Below are positions 1-11,293 of a stretch of 64,000 nucleotides of DNA, piece after piece. The stretch is from Cyanophora paradoxa (taxonomy: Eukaryota; Glaucocystophyceae; Cyanophorales; Cyanophoraceae). The notes below the pieces were generated by a model. The model saw only the letters and a program-made list of their open reading frames with translations. It had not been told where the DNA came from and did no database searches. Every line of letters starts with the position of its first letter. Position 1 is the stretch's first letter. The stretch is taken from the NCBI GenBank assembly GCA_004431415.1, contig QPMI01000445.1:62001-126000 (forward strand), given 5' to 3'. The position numbers were made by a program, and so were the translations under genes.

Positions 1-1403
1 CGGTCAGGGCTCGGCTCGAATTCTGTGTACGTATACGCGGAATCCTATGTGGCAGACGCGCGCGCGCGCGCGCGCGGCCGGCGCCGGCCGCGGCTTTGCG
101 CTAAGAGAACGGGGATTCCGATCTGGCCCGGCGGGGAGCGCGGGCGCACGGCGGGGAGCGCGGGGGCAGCGCCCGGGGCGGCGGCGGACCTGCAGAGGCG
201 TCTTGAAGCCCATCTTGTCGACGCGTACGCGCGTGTGTGCACGTGCGGGTGCTTCGCGCAAGAAGCACGTGCTAGCTGGGATGGCGATGCTGGAACTTAA
301 CTTCGCTGCTGCTGCTCTCCCGAAGGATGGCGAGCGAATGTCGGAATGAGCGATGGCGTGCGCCGTGCACCGTTTTTGAAGGCGATGGCGATGGCGCGAT
401 CGGTCTCCCGCGTCAATAGCGCAAGAGCGGTTGTGACGCGTGACGCCTTGATCATGCAGCCTGCAGCAGCTGCAAACGGAGGTTGACACCTCCGCGTCAA
501 GCTGTATGGCGCAAATGGGAACCGTTAGAAACCACCTGGGCTCCGGGTGAGTCACGCGATGGTTCGAAGACGCTTCGTCCGACTCGGCGCTCGAATTCCG
601 CCGGCGCCGCTTTTGAGCGCTAGCACTGATCACGCCAGCGGGGTAAGTCGGCGCCGGTCCGGCGCCGCTTGCGCCATCGCTTGCGTGCGATCTGAGCCGA
701 TCTCCTAGGTCACCGGATTGCTGTCCGGGATGATGCTGGATCTCTAGGTCCCGTGCGCGCCGCTTGGGTGCCGCCAAGCAGCGCGTGATGCGATTGATTG
801 CTAGGTCGACCCTGTTTGCAGGTCGGCTTCAGTTTCATCTGATCATGATGATCCGAGCGCCTGAGTGCTGCGCCTCACTCCGTGCTGGATTTAAAGCGCC
901 CCAGGGCCCGCGCGCGCGCCCGCCGCCGGCCCCCGCGCGCCGCGCGCGCCTTGTCAAGCTGTGCCCTAGCCTAGTACGTATACGTAGACTTCACTGCAGC
1001 TGACGGCGGCCCAGGCGTCGGCTGGCGGCGGTTATAGCTATATATATAGCTAGGCCTAGGCTTCATGATCGCCCCCGGACCGCCGCCCCGCGCGCCGGCG
1101 CGCGCGCGCGGCGCCTCGCGGCCGCCGGGCGGCCCGGCTCGGCGAGGGCCGGGCGCCGGCGGCCCAGCCTGGCGGATCCGGAGGCGCCGGCTCCACAGCC
1201 TCCCCCGGGCTGCAGCTAGCATCCGTTTGAACTAGCAACTGCAGCTAGCTGCAGCGTGACATGTCGCAAGGTGGCAATCCCAAGAAACGGCCACGGCTAC
1301 TACAGCCGCATCCCATAGTAGAACTAGGCAAGGGCTAGGCAGGGGCTCCGCGGCGGAAGCGCGGGGCCTCGTGGGGCCGGCGGCGGGGCCGGGGCGGCTG
1401 GCG
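1..1403. other. Left-edge region without a supported gene
   Basis: Mixed sequence with CG-dinucleotide runs near 58-78 and a GC-rich stretch at about 900-1230. A long open frame on the minus strand (777 down to 4) has an arginine- and alanine-rich composition, no recognisable domain, and covers several possible splice sites, so it is not called. A short in-frame start near 213 on the minus strand followed by a possible donor could be the first exon of a gene leaving the left edge, but nothing confirms it. Confidence 0.4.
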
Positions 1404-2730
1404 CTACGGGCTGATGGCGTTCTCCTCGACGGCGCAGGCCGCGCAGTCCGCCTCCACCCGCAGCGCGCACCTGCCGCCCGCCCGCCCGCCGCCTGAGGCC
1501 GGCAGAGAAGGGGGCGGCCGTTGGGCGGGGCGCGCCCGCTGAAGGGCGGGAGCTCGGCGTCGTGGGGCCGCGCGCGGGGCGACGAGGGGCCGCCGACGGG
1601 GGCGCGGGGCCCCAGGCGGAAGAGCCGGTTGCGGGCGACGGCGCCCCCGGCGCGGTCGTGCACGTACACGCCGCAGCGCTGCGCAACCCCGCGCGGCGCC
1701 GCGTCGGCGGCCGGGGCGGCCTCGGGATGGGCCGGAAGGAGCGCGGGCGGGGCGGGCCTGGTCGTGGAGGGCGTTGGCGAGGAAGGCGGCGCGGGTGCCC
1801 TCGCCGCGGGCCTCGAGGGCGGCGCGCCCGCAGCCGAAGAGCTCGCACGCCTCCACCAACGCCCCCGCCCCCTCGTGCACCAGCACGCCCACCTGCGCCA
1901 CCCGTCGCCCGGCGCGCTGCCCCGGGCGGGGCGGGCGGGGCGGGGCGGGCCTGGGCGCCGTCGTGGATGGCGCAGTGGCGGACGGAGGCGTCGCAGCCGG
2001 CGCCCCGAACCTCCACGCACGCCAGCCCCGCGCTCGTCACTGCCGCCCGCAGGTGAGACGACGCCGCGCGCCCGGCCGGGCTCGGGCCGCACCGTCGCAG
2101 TCCTCGATGCGGGCCCGGCTCCCGTCGGTGATGTACACCGCAGGCGCGCTTGCGCTCCGCCCGCGGATAGTGATGCCTGCGCGCGCGATGCATCAGCGGC
2201 GGGGCGCGCGGCGGGGCGAGGAGCGCGCGCGCGCGCCGCGGACGAGGGGCGCGGCGGGGCCGGCGCAGTGGACGGGGTTGTCGTGCCCGCACTCGACCAC
2301 GACGGCGCGCGACCCGACGAGGAAGACGTCCTTGTCGACCAGGACGACCTCTTCGTACCTGCGCGCGGCGCGGGCAGCGGGCACGCGCGAGGAGACGGCG
2401 GGCGCGCGGCTGCGGACCTCCCCGGCGCGACGAAGATCACCTGCCCTGGAGCGGCTGCGGCTACGGCGTCTGAAATGCGCTGGTATGCTGTCCGAGGTCC
2501 TGTCGGATCGACGAGCAGCGGACCCTGCGGAGGGCAAATTAGGAGCGTTTCTGGTTGCCCTTTCGCGCACGCACATCGGCAGGGGTTGGGAGCTCGGTGC
2601 AGACAAGCGCCCTGAAGACTGCAGACATCCACCGCTCCGCTGCTGGCCGCGGGTCGCGCAGAATGGGCACGCGCGGCGCCGGCGGCGCCGGCGGAGCAAC
2701 TGCTTGCAGTTGGCGTTCTGCGTCGGACAC
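1404..2730 (-). CDS. Right-handed beta-helix repeat protein (FBXO11/SHCBP1-like fold)
   Basis: Spliced protein of about 300 residues. After an N-terminal stretch of about 50 residues comes DPTGPRTAYQRISDAV then GQVIFVAPGRYEE, the entry signature of pectate-lyase-like parallel beta helices such as FBXO11 and SHCBP1. It continues with rungs such as GITIRGRSASAPAVYITDGS, then rungs containing VEVRGAGC, GVLVHEGAGALVEACEL and GVYVHDRAG. The last exon ends AVEENAISP at a TAG at 1404-1406. About six introns; several are only consistent with GC donors (CAG|GCCCGC twice). The start at 2730 gives a first exon in frame with the second; no clear F-box is visible. In FBXO11 this fold binds substrates of a ubiquitin ligase; that role here is only inference. 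It lies head to head with the P450 gene. Confidence 0.75.
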
Positions 2731-3342
2731 CGCGGCCGATATCTCGATGCGCTCCTCCTCAAGGGGATGCCGAACCTGCTACTCGGTTGCAGAGCTCAGC
2801 GACGGAAAGCGAGCACAACAGCCGAGAGCATTGAGCGAGTACGCGAGAGCCACGGCGCGCACGGTGCTGGGCATCTGTGGCAAATGAGGAGACTGCGTTG
2901 CAGGAGCCGCGTTTGGCTGCGGATCAGCATGCGGCCGGCTGCCAGCGACCCCGAGGACGACCTGAGGAAACAGTCTCAGCGGCGCCGGCGGCCCTCTATA
3001 CGAAACGTGACGGACCGGAGGCATTTGCTCTGGATGCTGGCGGGGCGAGAGGGAGTAAGGCAGTGACCAGGGAGTAACCTGGGAAGGCTGGGATTGCAAG
3101 GGGGATACCGCAAAACGCAGCAGCACGAGCGCGGAGCTCAGCGTGGCACACGGGGCCGTCAGGAGAAGGCGCCGATCTTACATACGAGGCGCCGCCGACT
3201 GTCCGGTGCAGCGTCGACTTCTCGGAGGGTGTGAAGCCGCGATTGTGTTTTTAATTCGTGCTCGAACCGCGTGACCGCGTGATAGCTAGCACCGACCTGC
3301 ATCCTGTAGGAGCAGCGAGCGGGCGTATCTCTTCAGCACGCC
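2731..3342. promoter_or_regulatory. Shared upstream region between beta-helix gene and P450 gene
   Basis: This 612 bp interval separates two divergent start codons and presumably holds both promoters. No TATA box or clear conserved motif is visible. Short open frames on both strands have no recognisable domain. Confidence 0.35.
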
Positions 3343-5945
3343 ATGCGATCCGACGTGGCCGCCGGCGCCGCTGGGGCGCTGGCCGCGGCCGTGGCGGCGG
3401 CGGCTGTCTGGTGGCGGGTGCGCACGTACGCGGCTCGCGCGACCGCCGCGGGGAACGCGTGATGAGGCGGCCTCTCGATCCGACGGCCGGCGCTGCGGTC
3501 TGACGCGGGGACGCGAGCAGAACAAAATCGAGAGGGTGAGGGACCGGAAGTCCGACGGCACGCCGATGCCGGGCCCGAAGCCGACCCTCTTCCTCGGGAA
3601 CCTCCCGACGTGAGCTGCGCCTCGCGCCTCCGAGCCGCGGAGGCGCATTCGAGCCCGGCCCGCCGCGCAGGTTGATGAAGGGAACCGGGACGGTGAGCGT
3701 GATGGCCCCCGAGTGGCGGCGGGAGCACGGCGACATCGTGCAGCTGCTGCTCTTCGGCATGCCCGTCGTCCTCGTCCTCGAGCACGAGCTCGCCCGCAAA
3801 GTCCTCAACACCCCCGAGCGGCCCGTGCGCGCCCGCCCCCGGCCCCGGCGTCGGCCCCCGCGCCCCGCCGAGCCCGAGGCGCCGCGCCCTCTCAGGTGGC
3901 GCCCATCACGACGCTTGCGAGCTGGGGCGGCCGCGGCATCATCTTCTCCGAGGCGCGCCGCGCCGGCCGCCCGCGCGCCGGCCGCCCGCCCGGGGTGAGC
4001 GGGTGCGGGCGGGGGCGCAGGGAGACTTCCAGCGGCGGCACCGGCGGTTCGTGGTGGGCATCATGGGCGAGCGCCTCTACCGCGCCGTCGCCGAGGCCTC
4101 CCTCCACTACGCCCAGCGCGACCTCTTCCCCGCCTTCGACGCGCGTACCCCCCTCCCGGCGGTTCCCCCCTCCCCAACCGGTCCGAGCCCCCTCTGCAGG
4201 CCGCGTGCGAGTCCGGCGCCGAGATCGACCCGCGCGTACCCCTCACGACCCTCACCGCCTGCGTCCTCATGAAGGTGCAACGCGCGCGTACCCCCCTCGA
4301 GCCCCATCGCCCGGGGTCCCCTCCGGCGCCTCACGCGGCCACAGACGTGCTTCTCCGTCGACCTCCTCCGTGCGCGCGTACCCTCGAGAGAGGCCACGAA
4401 GCTCTACCCCCCGCGTTGATCCCCGGGCCCCTGTACCCCCTGCAGCCGGCTCCGTCCTCCCCGGCGGCATTACCGCCGAGCGCTTCGGCGAGGCCTTCGC
4501 CGAGGTACCCCCCTCCCTCCCCCGCAGCCGCCGCGCCGCCGTACCCCCCTCGAGCCCGCCGTACCCCTTCCGCAGCTGCTGGACTGGGTCGGCCAGTACT
4601 TCAAGGCGCGCAGTACCCCACCTTACCCCGCACCCGCGCCTCACGTACCCCTCCCCTCTCCCCCCTCAGATCCCTTTCCAGTTCTGGAAGGTCTTCCGGC
4701 CCCCCGGGGTGCGCCCCCCGCCCCCCTCCCCGGCACGCGCCTCGGGGCCGAGGCGGGGCGGGGGCGCAGTTCCGGGTGCTGGAGCGGGCGATGGCGGACG
4801 TGGCGGCGTGCGAGCGCGCCGTCCTCGCCGACCGCCTCGCCGCCCGCGCGTGCGCCCCGCCCCGCGCCCCGCCCCGCCCCGCCCGGCCCGGCCCGGCTCG
4901 AGGGGCGGGGGCAGGGCGGGGGCGGGGCGGCAGGAGGACTTCGTGGACGCCCTCCTGGACGCCTTCGAGGCCCGCCCGCCCCTCTCCACCCCCTCCTCCC
5001 CGGCTGAGGCGGGCGGGCGGGGCAGGGGGAGCCCGGGCTGAGCCTGGAGGACCTCCGCGTCGACGTCCACGACCTCCTCATGGCCGGGCCCGCCCGTACC
5101 CCCCGCCTCCCGCTAGCCCGCGTACCCCGGGCTCACGCGCCCGGGACGCAGGCACGACACGACGCGGAGCGCGCTGGCATTCACGCTGGCGCTGCTCGCG
5201 CGGTGGCCCGCGGCGCAGGCGGAGCTGCGCGGCGAGGTCGACGGGGCGCTGGGCGGCCGGCCGCCCTCGTTCGAGGGGCAGCGCGCCCTGGCCCTGCTCG
5301 AGTGCGCGATGAAGGAGACGCTGCGCCTCTACCCCGCCGCCCCCAGCGTCTTCCGCGTCGCACCCCCGGGCGGCATGCGCCTCGGCGAGTACACACTCCC
5401 CGAGGGCGTGCGCCCGCGCCCCGCCCCGCCCCGCCCCGCCCCGCCGGCGCCCCCGCCGCCTCGGCCTGAGCGGGCGGGCGGGCGGGCGGGGGCCGGCAGC
5501 GCTGGCTGCAGGTGAGCCTGCACCAGCTGCACCGGGACCCGGCGGTCTTCCCCGAGCCGGCGCGCTACGACCCGCGCCGCTTTCTGGGCCCCGACGAGGC
5601 CCGCGACCGCGCCTGGATGCCCTTCGGGCCCGCCCCCGCCCCCGCCCCCGCCCCGCCGCGGGCCCTCGGGAAGCTGACGCGGGGGCGGGGCGGGGCAGGG
5701 GCGGGCCGCGGCTGTGCGCGGGGAAGGCCTTCTCGGCCCACGAGTTCCGCACCGTCCTCGCCTGCCTCCTCCAGGCCCGCCCCGCACCCCCGCCCCCGCC
5801 CCCCAGCTGCCCGCCCCCTGACCCCCGAGCGCAGCGGTACGAGGTGCTCCCGGCGGGGGCGGGGGCGGCCCCGCCCGAGCCGCTCTTCGGGACGACCCTG
5901 CACCCCCGCGCCGACGTCGCCGTCCGCCTCCGCCGCCGCCAGTAG
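3343..5945 (+). CDS. Cytochrome P450 monooxygenase (CYP4/CYP86-clan-like)
   Basis: Spliced P450 of roughly 430-450 residues in more than a dozen short exons. Residues 1-25 are an alanine-rich hydrophobic segment ending VWWR, a likely membrane anchor. It is followed by the proline-rich hinge PGPKPTLFLGNLPT. The I-helix oxygen-binding motif reads AGHDTTRSA, the K-helix ExxR motif reads KETLRLYP, the PERF-like region reads PARYDPRRF, and the haem loop is restored as FGGGPRLCAGK with its cysteine ligand. The haem loop only forms if intron 5628-5698 is spliced from a GC donor (TTCGG|GCCCGC). Exon ends at 3952 (GAG|GC) and 4140 (GAC|GC) also need GC donors. Verified exons include 3343-3417, 3521-3609, 3671-3824, 3896-3952, 4021-4140 and 4200-4274; the join near 4375 is unclear. 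Such enzymes often oxidise fatty acids or isoprenoids; the substrate cannot be told here. Confidence 0.9.
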
Positions 5946-6103
5946 CACAGCCCGCCCGCGCCCGTCGATCCGGCTCGCGAGCGACCCGGAAGTCCCCTTT
6001 CTGCCCTTGATCCCCTCCCCCCGGCCCTCCCCTCGATTCCCTCCGCTGCTGCCCGATCGATATATATATATATCGAGATCACGATCAATTAATTGTAAAA
6101 GCG

Positions 6104-6745
6104 TCAGGATCCGGGCGCGAGCTCGCTGACGGAGTCGTAGAACTCGAGGGCGAGGAAGAGGACGCCGACGACGGTGACCACGACCTGCGCCGCCCGCGGG
6201 CCGATCAGAGGCGCCCGGGCGCGCGCCGGGGGGCATGCGCACCCTGAGCAGCCGCAGCTCGGTCGCGATCTCCTTCAAACCGGCTTTGATCTCCTCCGCG
6301 CCGTCGGCCTGAGTGACGGCCGAGGCCGCGGCCGTCCACTCCTCGTCACCCGAGCCCGAGCTCGAGGGCCCGGGGGCAGCGTCTCTCCGTTTGCGCTCAA
6401 GGGTGTCGAGGGCCTTGAAGGGGGGCGCCCAAGCGCGCGCCGGTGTGAGAGCGCCGGAGGCTCCGGCCCGCGCGCAGGACCAGCACACCTGGTTGCGCTC
6501 GAACGTTAACGGATCGTTGGAAGCCTCGAAGCGCCTAGCGATGACCGTCTCATCTGCGGACGTGCTTGTTGATCTTAAAGGCCTAGGGCTTTTAGCTGCA
6601 GGCACCTTCGTCCGCCGGCGTTTGCTCGCTCTTCAGAGTGAACGCGTACGAGGTCGCGGGCGAGGAGCGCCGCCGTCTCGAAGCAGAGAGGCGCTTCCTC
6701 GCTTGAGCCAGCGCCGGTGTACGTATACATGTTGGCGTACGCGCG
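6104..6745 (-). CDS. Small tail-anchored protein, function unknown (5' end unresolved)
   Basis: At least three joined exons read in one frame: a segment containing SYAFTLKSEQTPADE, then DETVIARRFEASNDPLTFER, then ALDTLERKRRD, a serine/glycine linker, a helix AEEIKAGLKEIATELRLLR, and finally a membrane helix VVVTVVGVLFLALEF followed by YDSVSELAPGS and a TGA at 6104-6106. The layout is a cytosolic domain, a coiled helix and one C-terminal membrane segment. The YAFTLKSE...VIARRFE region faintly resembles the start of a PX domain, but this is weak. The upstream start codon was not found and may lie as far as about 7.2 kb. It is tail to tail with the P450 gene (158 bp apart). Confidence 0.45.
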
Positions 6746-7238
6746 AGCGAAACGTGTGGCGGCGGATCGGCGGCGGACGCGGCGCGGAATCCAGCTCCAG
6801 AAGCGCTCAGAGGCGCCAGAAAAGCCATGTGTTGTTCTTTCGCCCTGCGGACGCGCGGAATGCGCGTTAGGAAACTCGATCGGGCAGTTACATGAACAGC
6901 AGTGGCCATATGCATGGCGGCACGCCACGCACCGAGGCGTACGCATTTGCATTCTCCTTGCGGTACCGGTAAGCCTGGATTGCAGATTCCGCTGCCGCGA
7001 CGCTGCCAGCGACGGGTACGTACATCGACGTCCGCGCCCCGGCCGGGCGCCGCGGCGTTCCAGCTAGCGCTGCCCCCTTCTGCCCCGCCCGAAAGAACGC
7101 GTGCGAGCCTTAATTCTGACTCACAAGCCAAGGCGCACGCGACTTCAGCGTGTCCAATCCGACGGCCGCGGAGGCGCTCGTTAACGTTCACGCGCGCCGG
7201 CGCCGTGTGCGCAGGACTTGCATGCGCTAGCGCTGTGC

Positions 7239-9208
7239 TCACAGGGGCGCGGGGGCGGGAGCGGGGGGGCGGGCGGGGAGCTCGATGACGGCGGGGACGG
7301 CGCGGAAGAGGGGCGCCCCCGGCTGCGTGTACGGCTCCCCCTCCCGCCCCGGCGCCCTCGCCTCCACCCCGAGCCCCGCCGCCACCTTCCGCACTCCTGC
7401 CGCCCCCGCCCCTCCGGGCCCCGGGGCCGGGGCCGGCGCCGGCGCCGGGGCGCCGCCGCCGAAGAGGGGCGCGGCGGAGGCGGCGACGGTGGGCATGGCG
7501 CTCGGGAGGGAGACGGGCGCCCCGGCCGCCGGCAGGCCCGCCCGCTGGCCATGCGGCCCCGCCTGCGTCTGCCGCACCGACGCCGCAGCGACCTGCGCGG
7601 GGCTCGCGAGGGGACGAGGGCGGCGGGCGGCGAGGGGCGGCGCACGGGCTGGGGCCCGCCGGGCGCCGCTCCGGGCCGCGTGAGCCCGCCGAGGACAGCG
7701 GAGACGGGCCCCGGCATCGCGTGCATCACGCCCGGCTGCGGGGGCACGTAGGGCGCCGGCTGCGCCTGCAGCCGCCGCCGCGCGTCAAAGGCCGGCAGGA
7801 GGGAAGGGGCCGCGGGCTTACCGGCAAGGCCGGGGATGTGGCGAAGCCTTGGGGAGCCGCGGCTATTGCTGGCGTCGCGGCGGGCCCCGCGGGGCCTTGG
7901 AAAGCGAACTGCGGCCGGGAGCCGGGGCCCGCGGGCGGCCCCTGCGGGAGCGAGACGGGGACAAGCGCCTGCTGCGGCTGCGTGGAGATCGCGCGCGGCT
8001 GCGTTGCCGCCGTCGCAGTCTGCTGCACCGGCGGCTGCGGCTGCATCGCCTGCGGGGGCCCCGCCGCTCCCGGCCCGGCCCGCTGGGCTGCCCCGCCCCC
8101 GCCTTCATCGTCCGTCCCGCCTCCGGTGCTGTGCTTCCTCTTCCGCTGCTGCTTCACCTGCACCGGCGGAGCTGAGCTCGGGGCCGAGCCGCGCGGCGCG
8201 GGGCGGCGGGCGGGGCGCCTCGGGGTGCTGCGCGTAGAAAGTCTCCCGGTCCGCCTGCGCGGCCTCTTGCCACGGCTTCTTCTGCTCCGCGGTCATGTTG
8301 TTCCTGCGGCGACGCGCGATCGGCGGGCGCGCGGCTGAGATCGGCGCGGCGCGGCGCGGCGCGCCATTCCTCCTGAGCTGACTTCTGCGTTGCGCCCTCC
8401 TCCTTGCGGCACCGAATGTACCGGGTGTTCGCCTGCCGCTGGAATGAGGCGGCGCCAGGGCGGCGGCGTCGCTGGCGACGACGCCGCACGTTCGGCGGCC
8501 GAGTGAGCTCCTTCGGCTGTGCGAGGCCGTCAGGAGAGGGCGCGAGGCGCGGCGCTGAGGACGCGTTTGCACCTTCTTCGAGCGAGTCTTTGAGACGGTC
8601 CCCTGCACCGCTTCCCACAATCAGAGCTGCAATATGCAGGGAGCCTACCAACTTCGCGACTCTGCAGCTGTATGCCGCGAGCCGCACCGGCGTCCCGCTC
8701 CCGCCCGACTCGTGCAGGAGCTTTTGAGCGGAAGCAAGCCCCTCCGCGGTCACGGGCTCGAACTCATCATCTTCCGAGTCCTCTCGTTTCTTCTTCTTCG
8801 GCCTGCAACGATGCGTACGCGGGAATCGTGGTCAGAGGCTTGACGTACGCGGGCGCGCACGCCCGGCGGCGAGCCTCAAAACAGAGCGCGCGAGTGAGAG
8901 CGCTCAGAGAGGGTTGCGGGCGAAGCAGGAGACGCGGCGCGCTCCGGCGCGTTCAAGACCAGGAGCGAACGGACCTCGGCTTCTTCTTCGGCGTGCCCTT
9001 CTTGCCCTGCGCATTCCGCAACAAAAGCGCGGGCAAGTAAGAGACATATGGCGCGAATTGAGGGCGTGGGGATGGGAGCGACCTTCTCATCTTCGTCGGT
9101 CGCAGCGCCGAGCTCGTCCTCAAGCTTGTTCATCGCTTCATCGATGTCCAGTTCATCCTTGGAGCGCCGGACCCCCTTCTTCTCGCGCCCGGAGCGCCGG
9201 ACCTCCAT
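7239..9208 (-). CDS. HMG-box chromatin protein with Q/P/A-rich C-terminus
   Basis: Starts MEVRRSGREKKGVRRSKDEL at 9208. Early exons carry acidic (DELGAATDEDEK) and lysine-rich (PKKKKREDSEDDE) stretches. A single HMG box is assembled from exons containing ELTRPPN, TRYIRCRKEE, QKSAQEEW and NNMTAEQKKPWQEAAQADRE; the tryptophan of helix 2 and the MTAEQKKPW turn are typical. The EEW|NNM junction needs a GC donor. The remaining half (about 8160 to 7239) is rich in glutamine, proline, alanine and glycine with no domain, as in transcription co-regulators. HMG boxes bend DNA; partners are unknown. Exon joins between 8400 and 8700 are the least certain. It is head to head with the Myb/SANT gene, 160 bp between start codons. 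Confidence 0.75.
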
Positions 9209-9368
9209 TGCTTTCTGTCGCGAACGTAGCGAATTCCGTACCCCGTTTCGCCGCTTTGAATTGAAGTTCGGCCTCGGCCAGCTGCAGCGTTGGCGAGCGG
9301 CGGGCGCGTGGAGTTGGTCTGGAAACGATAGTTTGCTCAGTTTGCGGGGCGTGGAGTTTGCAGAAACT

Positions 9369-11168
9369 ATGGCCAGCGATTTTGAAGCGGCGGTGAAGGA
9401 GGAGCCGACAGACGGTGAGCGACGCGATGTGTGCGGCTTTCTGCCGCGTGGACTGATCGGATGCGCAGCCGAGAGTCCTCCTCAACTCGCCGCTCCGGCC
9501 AGCGAGAGCGGGGACGACGTTGCCGCCCAGACGGACGCTCCGCGCCCCAAGCAGTCCCGTTGGACGGACAAGGAGCGGGATGAGCTGCTACAGTATGCGC
9601 TGGCGGAGGCCGGGGACGGGGAGCCATCGTCGTGGCCGGCCTTTTGGCAGGCAGCCGAGGCGCGTTATCTCCGCCACACGTACGCCCCGCACTTCCGCGC
9701 GTTGAACGACGCGTGCGGGCGCAGGGAGTTTGCTGCATAGCGAATAAGCGGACGGCCGCGGCAATGCACAGCCAGTTCAGCCAATACAGACAGCACGAGT
9801 ACCTTCAAAAATTGAAAGACAGAAACGTGCTCACAATCCAGTACGGCGGCGGTAAGCCTGGCGCTCCGCCGAGGCGATCGGTCAAGGCACCGAGCCAGCC
9901 GAACAAGGGCGCCTCGCCGGCGAAGCCCCGCCAGAGCGTCAGCTCGGTCGCCGCAAAACGCCCCCGCCCCGCGGAGGGTGAGCGGGCCCCGCCCCGCTGC
10001 GCTGCGCCGGCGCCCGCTCAGGCGGGCGGCAGAGCTGAACGAGGACGACGGGGCTTCGGAGGACTCCGAGAGCGACGAGTCGCTGGACGTCGACGCGGGG
10101 ATCCCGCCGGCGCGCGCCCCGCCGGCGCAGCGGCTCGTGACGCACCTCCCGGCCGACGCCGCGTTCCCTCTGCCCAACGCCGGGCCCCTCTTCAGCGTCG
10201 GACACGCCCCCCGTGCGCCCGCCCCGCCCGAAGGGAGCGCCGGCGCCCCTCGTCTCACAACCGCCGCGAAGACGCGCACCGGCCCGCCGTGCGGCCCATC
10301 GCGCCCAAGCTGCCGGGCCCCGCTCCCTCGGCCTCGGGCGGTCCGCCTGCCCGGCCCTGCGCCCTCCCGTGCCCGCAGGCGCTGACGCCGCGGGCAGGGA
10401 ACCACGCCCAGCGCCCCTCCCACCCTTCAGGCAGCGGCAGCTCCGGCCACGCGCGCAAGTGCGCCCTCCCGCGCCCTCTTCCAGCCGCGCCGGCTGGCCC
10501 CGAGGCCTGCGGCAGGGTGGCGGCGCCGGCCGCGCCGGTGCCGGTCCAGGCGCCGAGCCAAATCGTGCACGTCGTCTCCAACCCGCCCTGCCTGCCCATC
10601 CCGTGCGCGCCGCGCCGAGCGTGCGCGTCCCTCCCGCAGCCGACGGCGGCGCGCAGGATGGCGCTGCCGCAGGCGGCGCAGCTGCCGGCGCCGCTGCCGG
10701 CGCCGCTGCCGCCGTCGGCGCCGGTCGCGGTGAACGTGGGCTGGATCGAGCACCTGCCGGAGCCGGAGAACCTGGTGCCGGGGCGGCCGGCGGCGGAGCA
10801 GGTGCTGGGCCGCAAGCGGAAGAAGCTGCTGGTGCAGGCGGGCCTGCCGGAGATGCTGCGGTACGCGGCGGCGAGCCTCGGCTTCCAGGGGCAGCCGCAC
10901 GCCTTCGTCGCCCGCAGCGACCTCGCCGAGGTGGCCCCCGCCCCCGCCCCCGCCCCGCCCCGCCCTTCGCCCCCTCACGCCCCCCCGCCAGGTCGACATG
11001 GCGCTCATCGCGTCGGGCTCCCCCGCCGCCCAGGAGCTCTACCTCGTCTCGTGCGCCCCGCCCGCCCGGCGCGCCGCGCAGGGCCCCGCCCGGCCCCCGA
11101 CGCCGCCCGGCCCCGCCCCGTGCAGGTCCGCCCAGCTCGACATCATCGAGCGCTACCCCGTCAACTAG
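9369..11168 (+). CDS. Myb/SANT-domain DNA-binding protein
   Basis: Starts MASDFEAAVKEEPTD. The second exon contains KQSRWTDKERDELLQYALAE followed by SSWPAFWQAAE, the first two helices of a SANT/Myb domain with spaced tryptophans. The third helix follows across an intron with a GC donor (GAG|GCGCGT): NKRTAAAMHSQFSQYRQ. Next come a basic serine/proline-rich linker, an acidic patch (NEDDGASEDSESDESLD), and a low-complexity proline/alanine stretch. The C-terminal block contains VGWIEHLPEPENLVPG, a basic cluster GRKRKKLLVQ and LPEMLRYAAASLGF. It ends SAQLDIIERYPVN with TAG at 11166-11168. It is probably a nuclear transcription factor or chromatin subunit; the C-terminal block is unknown to me. The gene is tail to tail with the phosphatase inhibitor gene (125 bp). 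Confidence 0.7.
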
Positions 11169-11293
11169 GGGCCCGGCACCTCCCCGCGAATTCGAACCTC
11201 CGGCGGACCGGATTTCTAACCGATCTGTACCACTGTAACTCTTTATATTTACAATGAGAGATTCCCGCGCCACGGGCGCTAGCGCGCCGACGC

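Noticed and set aside
4-777. 257-residue open frame on the minus strand
   Set aside because: Arg/Ala/Ser-rich composition, no domain, and overlaps several equally open frames; typical of high-GC non-coding sequence.
1232-2632. Single 466-residue open frame on the minus strand
   Set aside because: Only parts are real exons of the beta-helix gene; it reads straight through introns.
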